Of a stretch of DNA of 64,000 nucleotides, positions 23,648 to 34,395 are shown piece after piece. How positions within the stretch are numbered: the stretch's first letter is position 1; the number at the start of each line of letters is the position of its first letter. The translations under genes were made by a program, and so were the position numbers. This DNA comes from Ciona savignyi (lineage: Eukaryota > Chordata > Ascidiacea > Phlebobranchia > Cionidae): contig CH002917.1 in assembly GCA_000149265.1 (NCBI GenBank), positions 1,486,807 to 1,550,806 on the forward strand, in the 5' to 3' direction. Under the pieces are notes generated by a model. The model had not been told where the DNA came from and did not search any database. It saw only the letters and a list, made by a program, of their open reading frames with translations.

Positions 23648-25975
23648 ATGAAATTCTTTAATATCTTGGTCTTGTTTTGTGGTTTAGACGTTGCTGTTTC
23701 AGGTAAGCGTTTGTAGAAGAAACTTTTATTTAATTTTAAGTCCCTTTTAATATTTGGCAGAAAAAACACCACAACACGGGGAAACTGAAATTTATTTTGA
23801 TTCGTATTTTATGACGAATACGGCATTTGTAGGATATCATATGTGCATACATTATGACCCGTTTATCGTCAAAGCATCAGTTACGACCTACAATCCATCT
23901 TTACCGCACATATTTAATGTAACAGTGGGTTATATTGATTCCACTGGGTTTTTGGTCAAACTGGAACGTACTGACAAGTCTATAGGCTGGCAAGCTCATC
24001 TTGTTGTTCATTGGGTTATATATTTTGAAGGTTACTTCAGTTTTATTACACCCTAGTTCCGGTTAATGGCACTCGCATTTTTAAATTAGGAAAACTTGAT
24101 ATTTCTAATTATACTCTACTGATTTAGTATTGTTCTAATTGAAACAAATGTTGTTTTGTAATTAAGATAATTAAGCATATTGCATAAGTAAAGATTAAAT
24201 TATTTTTTGGTAAAATAATAGTGCCCGCTGGTTTTTTAAGTAAATATGCCTAAAACCTATTTTTAGCTCAACGGCGCTCTATTTCCAACCCTCGTTTATA
24301 AAGGCGTTCTATTAGCGTTGGCGCAAAAATAGAGNNNNNNNNNNNNNNNNNNNNNNNNNNNNNNNNNNNNNNNNNNNNNNNNNNNNNNNNNNNNNNNNNN
24401 NNNNNNNNNNNNNNNNNNNNNNNNNNNNNNNNNNAAAGAGTTTTTTCGTTATGTTTTATGTAATCGTAATTTATATAGAATATTTATAAGTAAGCTAATA
24501 ATTACTCCCAAATCCTAATTGAAGACCAAGAAAGCTAAGTAGTAGTCTGATGATTACACACAGAAAAAAATACGGTATTTATTAATTATCATGTATTAAA
24601 ATGATACGAATTGATGCTTTGTTATGAAATGGTTTGTTAATACAATAAAGAATTATACAACGCAGTAACAACCCCTAATAATCTTGTTCATTATATTTGT
24701 TGTTAAGTTTTTAAATATTCAATTTCCTTAAAAGGTTGTCCAAACGAGGTATACAATTTCCCTCGTGCTTATCAAGTGACCGATTACATTCGATACCGGT
24801 TAACTGTGCCTAGCCTCTCCGCTGCCACTGTTTGCATGTGGTTTCGAACCTCCAGCTTCAGCGAAGATACTTTACTAAGCTATGCAACCAGCAAGCAGTC
24901 TAATGAAATGTTGATCATGCTAGAAGGTTCAGCACGAATCGGCTTTTACATAGATGATACCATAGAAAAATTATTTACTATCCAGGATATGGCCAACAAA
25001 TGGGTAAGAGCAATCATCATATTTGATACGATACATTGTCAAGCAAGACCTTATGCCAGTTTACACTGGACATTTTCCAGGCCAAATATATTTTGATCCC
25101 GCCTACTACACAATAATAAAATCGCACCGCCTACTACACAAGACGTAGCGCAGCCGGACTCCACGAAATTCAAGCAGAAACAAAACGCTATTACAGCTTA
25201 GGCCTACATTCGTATTCCATTTCTTTCAAGTTACAGCCAAAATTCGATTTTTTAAATTATTTTACTTAGTGGGCTTTTATAAATTTGTTAACTTTACTTC
25301 TATAAAAGTTTTATAGTGAAACACAGAGAACAAGTTAAATTCACTGAAAAATCTTACAACCATTTAATTTAAACTCTAAAATATTACAAGATACTGCTCA
25401 ACTTGCAGTAATGAGGGTCGCATTTTGATAGTGATATCAATTTAACATGCTTTATCAATTATGTAATTGTATCTCATACTCATATGTGCGTTTGGTTTTC
25501 AACACAAACATCACAAGTTGGAATGTTTATTAATGGTACCAGCATAGGGAGATTCCCGTACAGTGGTGGGGTAATGCGAGGTGGAGGATCGATGATATTC
25601 GGACAAGACCAGGACCGAGTTAATGCGGGTGGTTTGGATGCTTCGCAATCATTCAGGTAGGATGTTTTAAATCAAGAAATATATCCATAATTTGTATATG
25701 AAATATAGCGCTCACCGACATGCAATAGACAGTGTTTTAATTATCACATGCCGTCAATTGCGAGCCGTCAATCACAGTGCCCTCAATTTCGTTCGTTTTA
25801 ACAGGGAAAGATCGTGAGTCCAATGATCTGGCCTCGTGTTCTTAACCAAACGGAGATTGATGATGTCACTAAGCGCTGCCTTTGCCCACGTGATGAAGTA
25901 ATGGCGATGACGATTGACAAAATGGAGCTGCATGGTGCAGCGGAATACTTATCCACCGACTGCATTAACGTGTGA
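23648..25975 (+). pseudogene. Unit 6: H-type lectin-like/pentraxin pseudogene (acceptor loss and frameshift)
   Basis: Exon equivalents are 23648-23702, 23761-24030, 24735-25003, 25478-25656 and 25805-25975. Exons 1-3 are open and close to unit 2. Three lesions are seen. The exon 4 acceptor reads CTCAT where unit 2 has CTCAG. Exon 5 lacks one G of the usual GGGAAAG start (171 instead of 172 nt), so reading continues GAA AGA TCG and stops at TGA. The exon 2 donor is GTTACT, with C at the normally G fifth position. Translation alone would still give the lectin-like domain and half the pentraxin. Intron 2 contains a 100-N gap. It lacks the hAT insertion of unit 2, so it marks the empty site. Confidence 0.85.
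24335..24434. other. Assembly gap (100 N) in intron 2 of unit 6
   Basis: Exactly 100 undetermined bases, a usual placeholder for a gap of unknown size. Confidence 0.98.
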
Positions 25976-26559
25976 ATTTTTCATCTAAGAACAGTTTTGA
26001 TGTAAAAATCAGTTTATGTACCAGAATTTATTATTTCATTAGTTAGTATAACTCAAAATTTCATGTTTGTGCAATCTTGTTTGCAGTCAACTTATTATTA
26101 AACGGAAACGAAACTATTAGAAAATTTAACTTAATAATCTCACTTCTTCACAGAATGACCACTTCTTTTAAATCATTATGCCAAGAGACTTTACGTTGAC
26201 CCAGAAAACTAAATCCACCTTGACCTGCACAACGTTTCACATTTCACATCATTTAATTGGGAATTAATCTATTTATATTTCATAAACTGTGTATTTAACT
26301 AGAGAGTGTCAACCACGTGTTTAACCACCACTATTTGTAAATCACATGTTGTATGCCATATATACATGCTACAGGGTCCCTAACCACAATTTCTCTTTTA
26401 TACACTCTGAGTATGTAGTTTGTTTCTGCAAGCATAAACGCATGGGTCCCATAGTTAACAGAGCAAACTTATTTTCCATGTTTAGTTAAATAAAGAATAC
26501 ACGTTTTAAATTTACGAACATTTCACCACAAATGTTTTAAATTATAGCTTCTTTTCAAG

Positions 26560-27790
26560 GGCTGTGGTGAATTAAAGCTAAATTTCCGAAACGGCCCGAT
26601 TTAGTTTTTCATAATTTCAGGGAATTCCCCTGGGTTTGGTAGATAAGTTTCTGTTTTTTTACATAAGTGAGTCATGTTATGTAACAATTCTTAAGTTTTA
26701 ATCTGATTTGTCGACTTCTTGGTTGGAGATGTCAGTGCAATATGGCATGCCTGCCACAATCATAATTTAGGAACATATCTTTGTATTATGGAAATTAACC
26801 TAATTAAATGTTTTCTTTTTTAAATTGTTTAAAGTGTCTAATGTTTTAACATTTTACCGAATTTTATTAAAATTAGAGCAGCCGTTCAAGCGCTATGGCC
26901 ACAAAATCTAATTTATTAGAAAAAAAAAACGTTTTGATTTTTAACGTCTGAGGGGAATTCACCTAGATTTGTTTCCCACAATTTTTGGTTTCTGCATATT
27001 TAGACCCATGTTGTCTTACAAATGTCCAATTTTCATTGCGATTTTATTACTCCTTTTGGTAGATGTCAGGGCGACATGGAATGCTTGTCACAATCATGAT
27101 TTGAGACCATATCCTATATTTTGGGGTATTTCCATAGGTAATTTTAATATTTTTTCTCAAGTTTAAATCAGTGACTAATGCACTTACATTTCACCAATTC
27201 TAATTGAAATTGTAACAGCCGTTCAAGCACTATGCCCAAAAAATGCAATTTTGTTAGAAAAAAAATGGCGTTTTTGTTTTTAACGTCCCAGGGGAATTCC
27301 CCTTGATTAATCAACCAAAATTTTGGTTTCTACATATCTTAACCATGTTGTCTAACGAAGGGCTAAGTTTTATTACGATTACATTATTCGTTCTGGTAGA
27401 TGTTGGGGCGACATGGCATGCCTGTTACAATCTTAATTTCAGAACAAAATCTAATTTGGGGGTATTTCGCTAAGTAAATTTTTTATTTCTTTTAAGTGAT
27501 AAATCAGTCACTAATGCACTTACATTCCACCCAATCTTATTCAAATTGGAGCAGCCGTTCAAGCGCTATGCCACAAAAAGCGCATTTTTTCATAAAAAAT
27601 ACCGTTTTGGTTTTTAACCTCCCAGGGGAATTCCCCTTAATTTATCACCCAAAATTTTGGTTTCTGCATATCAAGACCATGTTGTCTAACAAATGACAAA
27701 GTTTCATTGCAATCCCATTATTCCTTCTGGTAGATGTCGGGGCGCTATGCCATGCCTGTCAAGCGTTTGACGAAAAAAAAGAAGATTTTT
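26560..27790. repeat. Tandem repeat with a period of about 335 bp, nearly four copies
   Basis: The word AGGGGAATTC recurs near 26622, 26950, 27290 and 27624. GCCGTTCAAGC recurs near 26881, 27218 and 27552, and TGGTAGATGT near 27057, 27397 and 27729. Copies are clearly diverged. The array lies only after unit 6 in this window and explains the extra length of the second large duplicate. Confidence 0.8.
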
Positions 27791-28058
27791 CAAAATGGGA
27801 CCCATAATAATATAGTATGCTATGCCTGTTTAATACGTTTTATTTCACGTTGGGAACCCTCTTGTGTAAGTGTAAATGTAAAATATTGATGAATTGTGAT
27901 AAATTATAATTATGAATTTACAAAAAAAAAAGATTTTACTTTACAAAAAAAAAGATTTAAAAAGATTTTACGAATGAAAATTTAATAATGGTTTACCGTT
28001 AGATGGCGCTGATGGTGTGAATCGTGTAAGATCGTGTGCAACTGAAGAATGGAATGTA

Positions 28059-28183
28059 CGGTCGTGTGGCCAAATGGTTAACGCGACCGATACATATACC
28101 GACTCTTATACAAAAAACGGCCTTAGTGACGAGCCCATCATGGGTTCGAAACTTAGCTCGGTAAAAAAAAAAAAAAAAAAAAA
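28059..28183 (+). repeat. tRNA(Ser/Leu)-like SINE (family 2) with poly(A) end
   Basis: It has GTCGTGTGGCCAAATGG, a B-box-like GGGTTCGAAAC about 70 bp later and an A run at the 3' end, the layout of a tRNA-derived retroposon. Confidence 0.65.
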
Positions 28184-28196
28184 CGAAGAATGGAAC

Positions 28197-28297
28197 GGTC
28201 GTGTGGCCGTGTGGTTAACGCGATCGATTCATATACCAATTCCATATATAAAAAAACGAACCCATCATGGGATCGAAACTAAGCCCGGTAAAAAAAT
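28197..28297 (+). repeat. tRNA(Ser/Leu)-like SINE (family 2), second of a tandem trio
   Basis: It starts GGTCGTGTGGCCGTGTGG, has GGGATCGAAAC near its end and stops in a short A run. It follows the previous copy directly. Confidence 0.6.
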
Positions 28298-28300
28298 GTA

Positions 28301-28400
28301 TAGTCGTGTGGCCGAATGGTTATAACGTTATATATACGGACTGTTATACAAACGGTCTTGGCAACGAGCCCATACTGTGTACGTAACCGAGACCTTGAAA
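28301..28400 (+). repeat. tRNA(Ser/Leu)-like SINE (family 2), third of a tandem trio
   Basis: It starts TAGTCGTGTGGCCGAATGG, is more diverged, and ends near GAGACCTTGAAAAATG. Confidence 0.5.
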
Positions 28401-28897
28401 AATGCGCTAACGAAACATGAAGCCTAAAATTTGGAAACGTAAATATTAACAAGTGCATCATAAGTCAACATGTCCGATCACCGGGTTATTACCAGAATTT
28501 AATTATTTTTCTTTGATAAACCCGTCTAATGTATTATTTCGAAGAATTCGAATCTGATTGATGTCTTAAATACTCACTGTCAGATTTCAGGAATAAATTA
28601 TTAGCTTTACTTTGCGTATATACAGGTCAACTTTAATAATTAAAATAAACTGTAATTGTACTGAAAGTCCTTTTCGGCATTGCGTCAATTGATCTGTTTG
28701 TCCATGTAACACTTGACTTTACCAATAAGTGAATGGGAAACGCAATTATTTGGCGTGAACACACCAACAGCGAACGGTAAAAACATTAATGTTGGTCACG
28801 TGATCATAAGTTGGTAATCAACGCACGCAAGGAGGTAAGACATTGTAACATCCTTCTCATCTTAAAAAATGTTATGTGCCTAGACTTAATTCAAGTT

Positions 28898-29197
28898 AGA
28901 TAGGATATAGGATAGGATATTCATGTTTATCCCCGTGAATGGGAAAACCAAGGGGGTTAACACACGGGCGATCGTCATATCACCTCGCGCCCACCGTCGG
29001 GTTACCGGAGCTATTGCAGTGTGTTGTATGTGATAGACACGTTCCTTCAATTCGGTAGAACCCATTAATTAGCTGGGTTTAGGCAATGTCCGTAAAGTGC
29101 CTTGCCCAAGCACGCAAGCGACTAACTAGCGACCGGTTTCGCAACTGCAATCTTTTGATTGAAAGGCGACGCACTTAACAGCCTGACTAACCGGCCG
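28898..29197 (-). repeat. tRNA-derived SINE (family 1), nearly complete
   Basis: ATCCT-type tail at the left and tRNA-like head at the right, as in 8316-8621, of which it is the duplicated copy. Confidence 0.75.
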
Positions 29198-30363
29198 AAC
29201 GAAGTTATTCAGCAATGAAATAAAAATAAAAGAGCAACCTATAGTTAAGAAATAAATTACCAATCTAAAAAATAACACCGTAAAAAAATTTAAAATAAAA
29301 CAACTGAAAGCCTATGTTAAAACATGAATATAAGCAAAGCGAAACGACATTTTACGTGTCGAGAACCTATAGCGTTTTCGTCCGCCCAATAGCATTTCAG
29401 CTGATACGCCTAGCTGACACAGCCTTAACGTCAATACGCAATAGTAATTTAATATCGCACTCAAATCAGCACTGTCATTCGTTTTTTTTACAGTGGTCTG
29501 TGAATTATAGTTAGCAATTTTACAACCCGGTCAAATGTTAGTTATTTTTTGTATAAGAATTATGGTAATTCAAATATCCAAAAATATTCACCACAGTACT
29601 AATTGCAGTTGTTTTTTGCAAACTCGAGTCAAGGCTTTTGCTTGCTTACGTAAGTTAAAATGACAAGACTGGTTTTAGATAAAATGCTTTGTAATAACAT
29701 TTTAAACCTATTCGATAGATCTAATGGCAGCCTGTAATTGCTGCACACAAGAATATTGGCGTACAGTGATGATTGTCTAAACTAATGACCCCTTTCAGTG
29801 GCTTTATGTTCACCGAAAATATAAGGCAACACGGATTGATTTGTTTTGATGGTCAGGGTTTGTCACAAATGCAGTATTACGGTTTTTGTAGACAGCAATT
29901 AACTGTAGTTGAGTCTTAACGGAAAGTGCATTTAAACTTTGTACCCGATATAACCAGGATAATAGATTAAATAAGAAAACAGTTTTCTTTAAATAAACAG
30001 ATTTAGAAAATATTCTTAAATAAATTGAAAAAAAGTTTAACTCGTTTGACTATGTTTATTGACCAAAATGCATTGGTGTAGTAAATGAAATCACCAAATC
30101 CGTTCCTTTCGGTCGACACTGCGCGTTTTAGGTTAAAACTTTCCAACGAGAATTCGGGAAAAACTTGTTTTGAATACCGCGTATTAAAAGAGAGGGCTTG
30201 ATAAATAGTCGAAGTTAGTTTCGGTGCTAAAATTCCGTTGCTTTAGAAGTATATTATGCAATCAAAATTGTTCAGAATGAAGAATCGTTGTTGATAGAGG
30301 ATTAAAAAAGTAATCCTGTCCTAAGGTCATATGTATTATTTTTTTAAGTTTCCGGAAATAAAT

Positions 30364-32684
30364 ATGAAATTCTTTAATATCTTGGTCTTGTTTCGTGGTT
30401 TAGACATTGCTCTTTCAGGTAAGCCATTTTGTAAGAATATATATTATATGATTTTAACATCCTCGCCATTATATGGCAGAAATGACACCTCAGCACGGAC
30501 AAACTGAAATTCATTCGAATTCGGATTCTCCGACAAAAATGGAATTCATAAGCTATCAAATGTGCATTAATTTTAACCCTTTTACGGTTAAAGCATCAGT
30601 AGTAACCTACCATCCATCTTTGCCGCACACATTTAAACTAACTATGGGTGATATTGATTCCTCTGGGTTTTGGGTCAAGCTGGAGCGCACTGATCTGTCT
30701 ACCGGGTGGCAAGCTCATCTTGTTGTTCATTGGGTAATTTATGCACAAAGTGAGTACAGTTTTATTATACCATAGTTTCGGTTAAAGAAACATATATTGT
30801 TTTATTCAAAATAGTATTACAACCTTTAAAATTAAATATTTTCGTTGATTCCAAACTATGTAGATTTAGTAAATTATATTTCCTTTCGGGTAGTACCTTA
30901 AGTAAATAAAATATTAGAGCAACCTGACTATGTGTAACATTTAATTGCCTTAAAATTAAACACTTCAATTAACACCTTTTACACGAAGTAACAAAATCGG
31001 TTGATCTTGTTCATTATAATTGTTGTTAAGTTTTTAAACATTCTATTTCATTCAAAGGTTGTCCAAGCGAGGTATACAATTTCCCTCGTGCTTATCAAGT
31101 GACCGATTACATTCGATACCGTTTAACTGTGCCTAGCCTCTCTGCTGCCACTGTTTGCATGTGGTTTCGTACTTCTAGCTTCAGCGACGACACTTTGCTG
31201 AGCTACGCAACTAGTGATGAGCGGAGTAATGAAATGTTGATCATACTTAAAGGTTTAACTCAAATCGGCGTCTACATGGTTAATACCAGAGCACAACTAT
31301 TTACAATCACCGACATGACCAACAAATGGGTTAGATTTTGGTTTAATTTTGTTCTCAATATATGTATAGTTAAAATAAAATCGCACAGCCCACTAGGCCT
31401 ACACACCGGGACTCCGACTTACCATAAAACGAGTAATTCCAGCAGAACTAAAACGCTATTTTAGGAGGCGTTCAACTAATTATTCTCCCTATCTCTCCAA
31501 TGTAAAATGACCTCACAAAAACCGCTGTCACTTAAAATCCTAACATAGGAAGTCTTAGATTTTTTCACAATTTGAAACTGAAGCTTGGATCTGCAACCTA
31601 AACTTAAAACCCTCCAAAATTTTGCTTAAAATTTTTGAGCCAATACCCCTTCGTACATCGGTAACTCTTTCCCAACAAAACAGCTAGCAGATGCACAATC
31701 AACACCTTTATTTTACAAAGCACTGCTCCACGATTACAAAACTTAACAGCTTAACGAGAACACCGGCGCGCAGCCTAGCACATGCTGCATTCAACCGAAC
31801 AAACATTGGGCGAATCACCACCATTGTTACTCTGCAAAACACTCGTTTAAAAACAATGACCCATGGAGGGTACCACTCGTCACATCCTGCCGTTCACAGA
31901 GGTCTTAATTGGTTATATGCCATCTACAGCTTACACTCGTTTTTCATTTATTTTAATTTACATCCAAATTTGTTTTTTTATATTATTTTACACAGTAGTC
32001 TTTCTAAACTTTACTTCTATACATAATATAAAGTTATATATTAAAACACAGAGCACAAGTTAAATTTACTAAAACATCTTACATCCATTTAATTTAAACT
32101 CTAAAATATTACAAGATGCAGATATTTCGCAACTTGCAGTAACATTGGTACTATTATAATCAATGTGGGTATTTTAAAGAAACCTACTTTATCGATTGTA
32201 GTTGTTTCTTAGAACCATATGTGCGTTTGGTTTTCCACGAAACAATCACAATTTGGAATGTTCGTCAATGGTAGCAACCAAGGGAGTTTCCCGTACAGTG
32301 GTGGGGTAAGGCGAGGTGGAGGATCAATGATATTCGGACAAGATCAGGACCGAGTTAATGTGGGTGGTTTGGATGCTTCACAATCATACAGGTCGGTTGT
32401 TTTAAATCAAGGAATAAATGCTTACTTTGTATATGAAATGTGGCCGTCACCGACATTCAAAATGGACCTTATCTCACGTCAGATTATTTTCACTTTGTTT
32501 TTTCGTCCACAGGGGAAAGATTGTGAGTCCAATGATCTGGTCTCGTGTTCTTAACCAAACTGAGATCGATGACGTCACTCAGCTCTGCGTTTGCCCACGT
32601 GATCCAGTAATGGCGATGACGATTGACAAAATGGAGCTGCATGGTGCAACGGAATACTTGTCGACCGAATGCATTACCGTGTGA
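30364..32684 (+). CDS. Unit 7: secreted H-type lectin-like/pentraxin protein, five exons
   Basis: Exons are 30364-30418, 30480-30749, 31058-31329, 32213-32391 and 32513-32684 (948 nt, 315 aa), with intact splice sites, including the exon 4 acceptor (TTAG) that sister unit 3 has lost. Signal peptide MKFFNILVLFRGLDIALS has Arg where others have Cys. Exon 2 is nearly identical to unit 3; exon 3 carries SYATSDERSNEM. Exon 4 begins NHMCVWF, has the sequon NGSN in place of NGTS, and ends GGLDASQSYR. From intron 4 on the gene no longer matches unit 3: exon 5 ends EYLSTECITV and its 3' flank is that of units 2 and 4. An exchange within intron 4 is the likely cause. Confidence 0.88.
31462..31930. repeat. 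Insertion of unknown type in intron 3 of unit 7
   Basis: Copy of the 10760-11228 insert of unit 3, at the same intron position and with very high similarity. Confidence 0.5.
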
Positions 32685-33169
32685 ATTTCTCACCTATATA
32701 AGCAGAGCTTAGATGTAAAAATCAGTTTGTGTACCCGAATTTATTATTCCATTATTAAAAGTAAAACTCAAAATTTCACGTCTATATAATCTTGTTTGCA
32801 GTCAACTTAATATTAGATGAAAACGAAACTATTAGAAATTTAAGTTAATTATCTTACTTCTTCGCAGAATGACCACTCCGTTTAAAGCATTATGCCAAGA
32901 TACTTACGTTGACCCAGCAAAATAATTTACTTTGACCTGCACAACGTTTCATATTTCACATGATTTAATTTGGAATTAACCTATTTTTAATTCATAAACT
33001 GTGATTTAATCATATAGTATGCTATGCGTTAATAAGTTTTTTTACATTGAGAACCCTTTTGTGTAAGTGTAAAATATTGATGAATTTTAATAAAATGTAA
33101 TTATGAATTTGCAAAATAATGTCTTTAGAAAAAATTGTTACGGGTGATAATTTAATAAAAGACTGTTAA

Positions 33170-33370
33170 ACGAAGAATGTTAAATGAACATCAATTTGTG
33201 TTTTGAAATTCATTATCCATTAGTGAAGTAAAATTTAAAAGTCCATGTTTGTGTATTCTTGATTGATGCTGACTTACTCTTTGATGTATCTTTTTATGGG
33301 AAACTTTACATGGCCCCAGTGAAATAAATCCACTTCGTTCTGGTTCCAAATTTTGGATGTTAAATTTAAA
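33170..33370 (+). pseudogene. Orphan 3' flank of a lost array gene
   Basis: The stretch with CATTATCCATTAGTGAAG and the following AAAAGTCCATG word is the 3' flank seen just after the stop of units 1, 3, 5 and 9. Here no coding exon precedes it; it follows about 480 bp of the unit 7 3' flank. It is best read as what remains after a deletion or unequal exchange. Confidence 0.5.
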
Positions 33371-34165
33371 AAGAACTAAAGAGTGTCAACCACATTTATT
33401 CCTGTTATTATGAGGAGTTAGAGCAGACTAATCGGTGGTTTGAGTTAATTTAAGTGATGGGTGATTTCCCGAAAATGGACTATGGTGCGTATGCGGTATC
33501 CGAAGTTTTTTTCGTTTTAAAACATCCAATACACTTGTATTGGTTTTAATGGTTTAGCTGATTTATATACGTGGTAATTGTGTATTATAGTACATTATGA
33601 ATTTTCTTTTTAACGGATTTCCCGTGATAACATGCGTGGTATGTAGTGTCCGTTTTTCCTATTTTCAGTTTATTTTATTCATCTACAACTTTCCTTACAA
33701 TATAAAGTCAATAATCCTTACCAGTTCTAAAATATTGGATGTTATAGAATAACCAGTGCTGAACATTCGTAAAACGACAGTCGTGCTTATATTCGTGAGT
33801 CTCTCGGAAAAGCAGATTTAAACCTTATTAGCTAACACTACAAAAAGATTGAACGCTATTGACACTTTCTTCCTTCTTATATAAAGCGTAAATGTGACTA
33901 ATCAATATTTTCATTGGAATTTAATAAATGGGGATTTCTCGGAAATATGTTATAACTCTGGGTCATCTTTTTTGTTCGTATTTACATTTTGCATATACTT
34001 ATCTTAGTTTTAGATTTAAATCTTAGATATACGCGTATTAAGATTGTATTTATGATTGGTTAGGTATATTCTATTTTAAGAAATTTTCCGGGGTACACTA
34101 GGTAATTTAAACTTCGGTTTTGTTTTGTGATTCATGTTGTATATCAATATTCCTTTCTATTTCAG

Positions 34166-34395
34166 GGATACCGGTTATTCTTTCGCTGATACCGGTGATA
34201 ACGCAGAAAATGCTGAAACATTTGCCTTTCTTTTACATTTTTCCCGATATCTTATATTTCTGTGTTTTTTGGAAAATTAAACTTCGCGATAAACTATCGG
34301 CATGTCAGTTACGATTCCTAAAAGTTTCGCCATGACTAGGTTACCCGTTCTTCCCAATGACCTGGTGACCGGACATGCCTGTCAACAGCATGAAG
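34166..34395. repeat. Dispersed repeat (family 3), copy 1
   Basis: Shares ATCGGNGATAA-type starts, TTTTACATTTTTCCC, and the end CCGGACATGCCTGTCA with copies at 39048-39258, 45104-45306 and 48659-48880. Class unknown; the A run after two copies suggests a retroposon. Confidence 0.5.

Larger units (their letters stand above)
25976..30363. other. Intergenic region between units 6 and 7
   Basis: No protein gene is supported. It holds the unit 6 3' flank, a local tandem repeat (about 26560-27790) absent from the equivalent place after unit 2, three clustered tRNA-like repeats (28059-28400), a reverse SINE (28898-29197) and the upstream block of unit 7. A weak TATA-like TGATAAATAG is at 30199-30208. 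Apart from the tandem repeat, the layout copies 6909-9665. Confidence 0.55.

Noticed and set aside
28059..28400. True tRNA genes
   Set aside because: A- and B-box-like parts are present, but no full cloverleaf or anticodon stem forms and copies end in A runs, as in SINEs.
31691..32063. Open frames in intron 3 of unit 7
   Set aside because: They lie in the unclassified insert and adjoining intron; unit 3 carries near-identical DNA in which the frame is broken.
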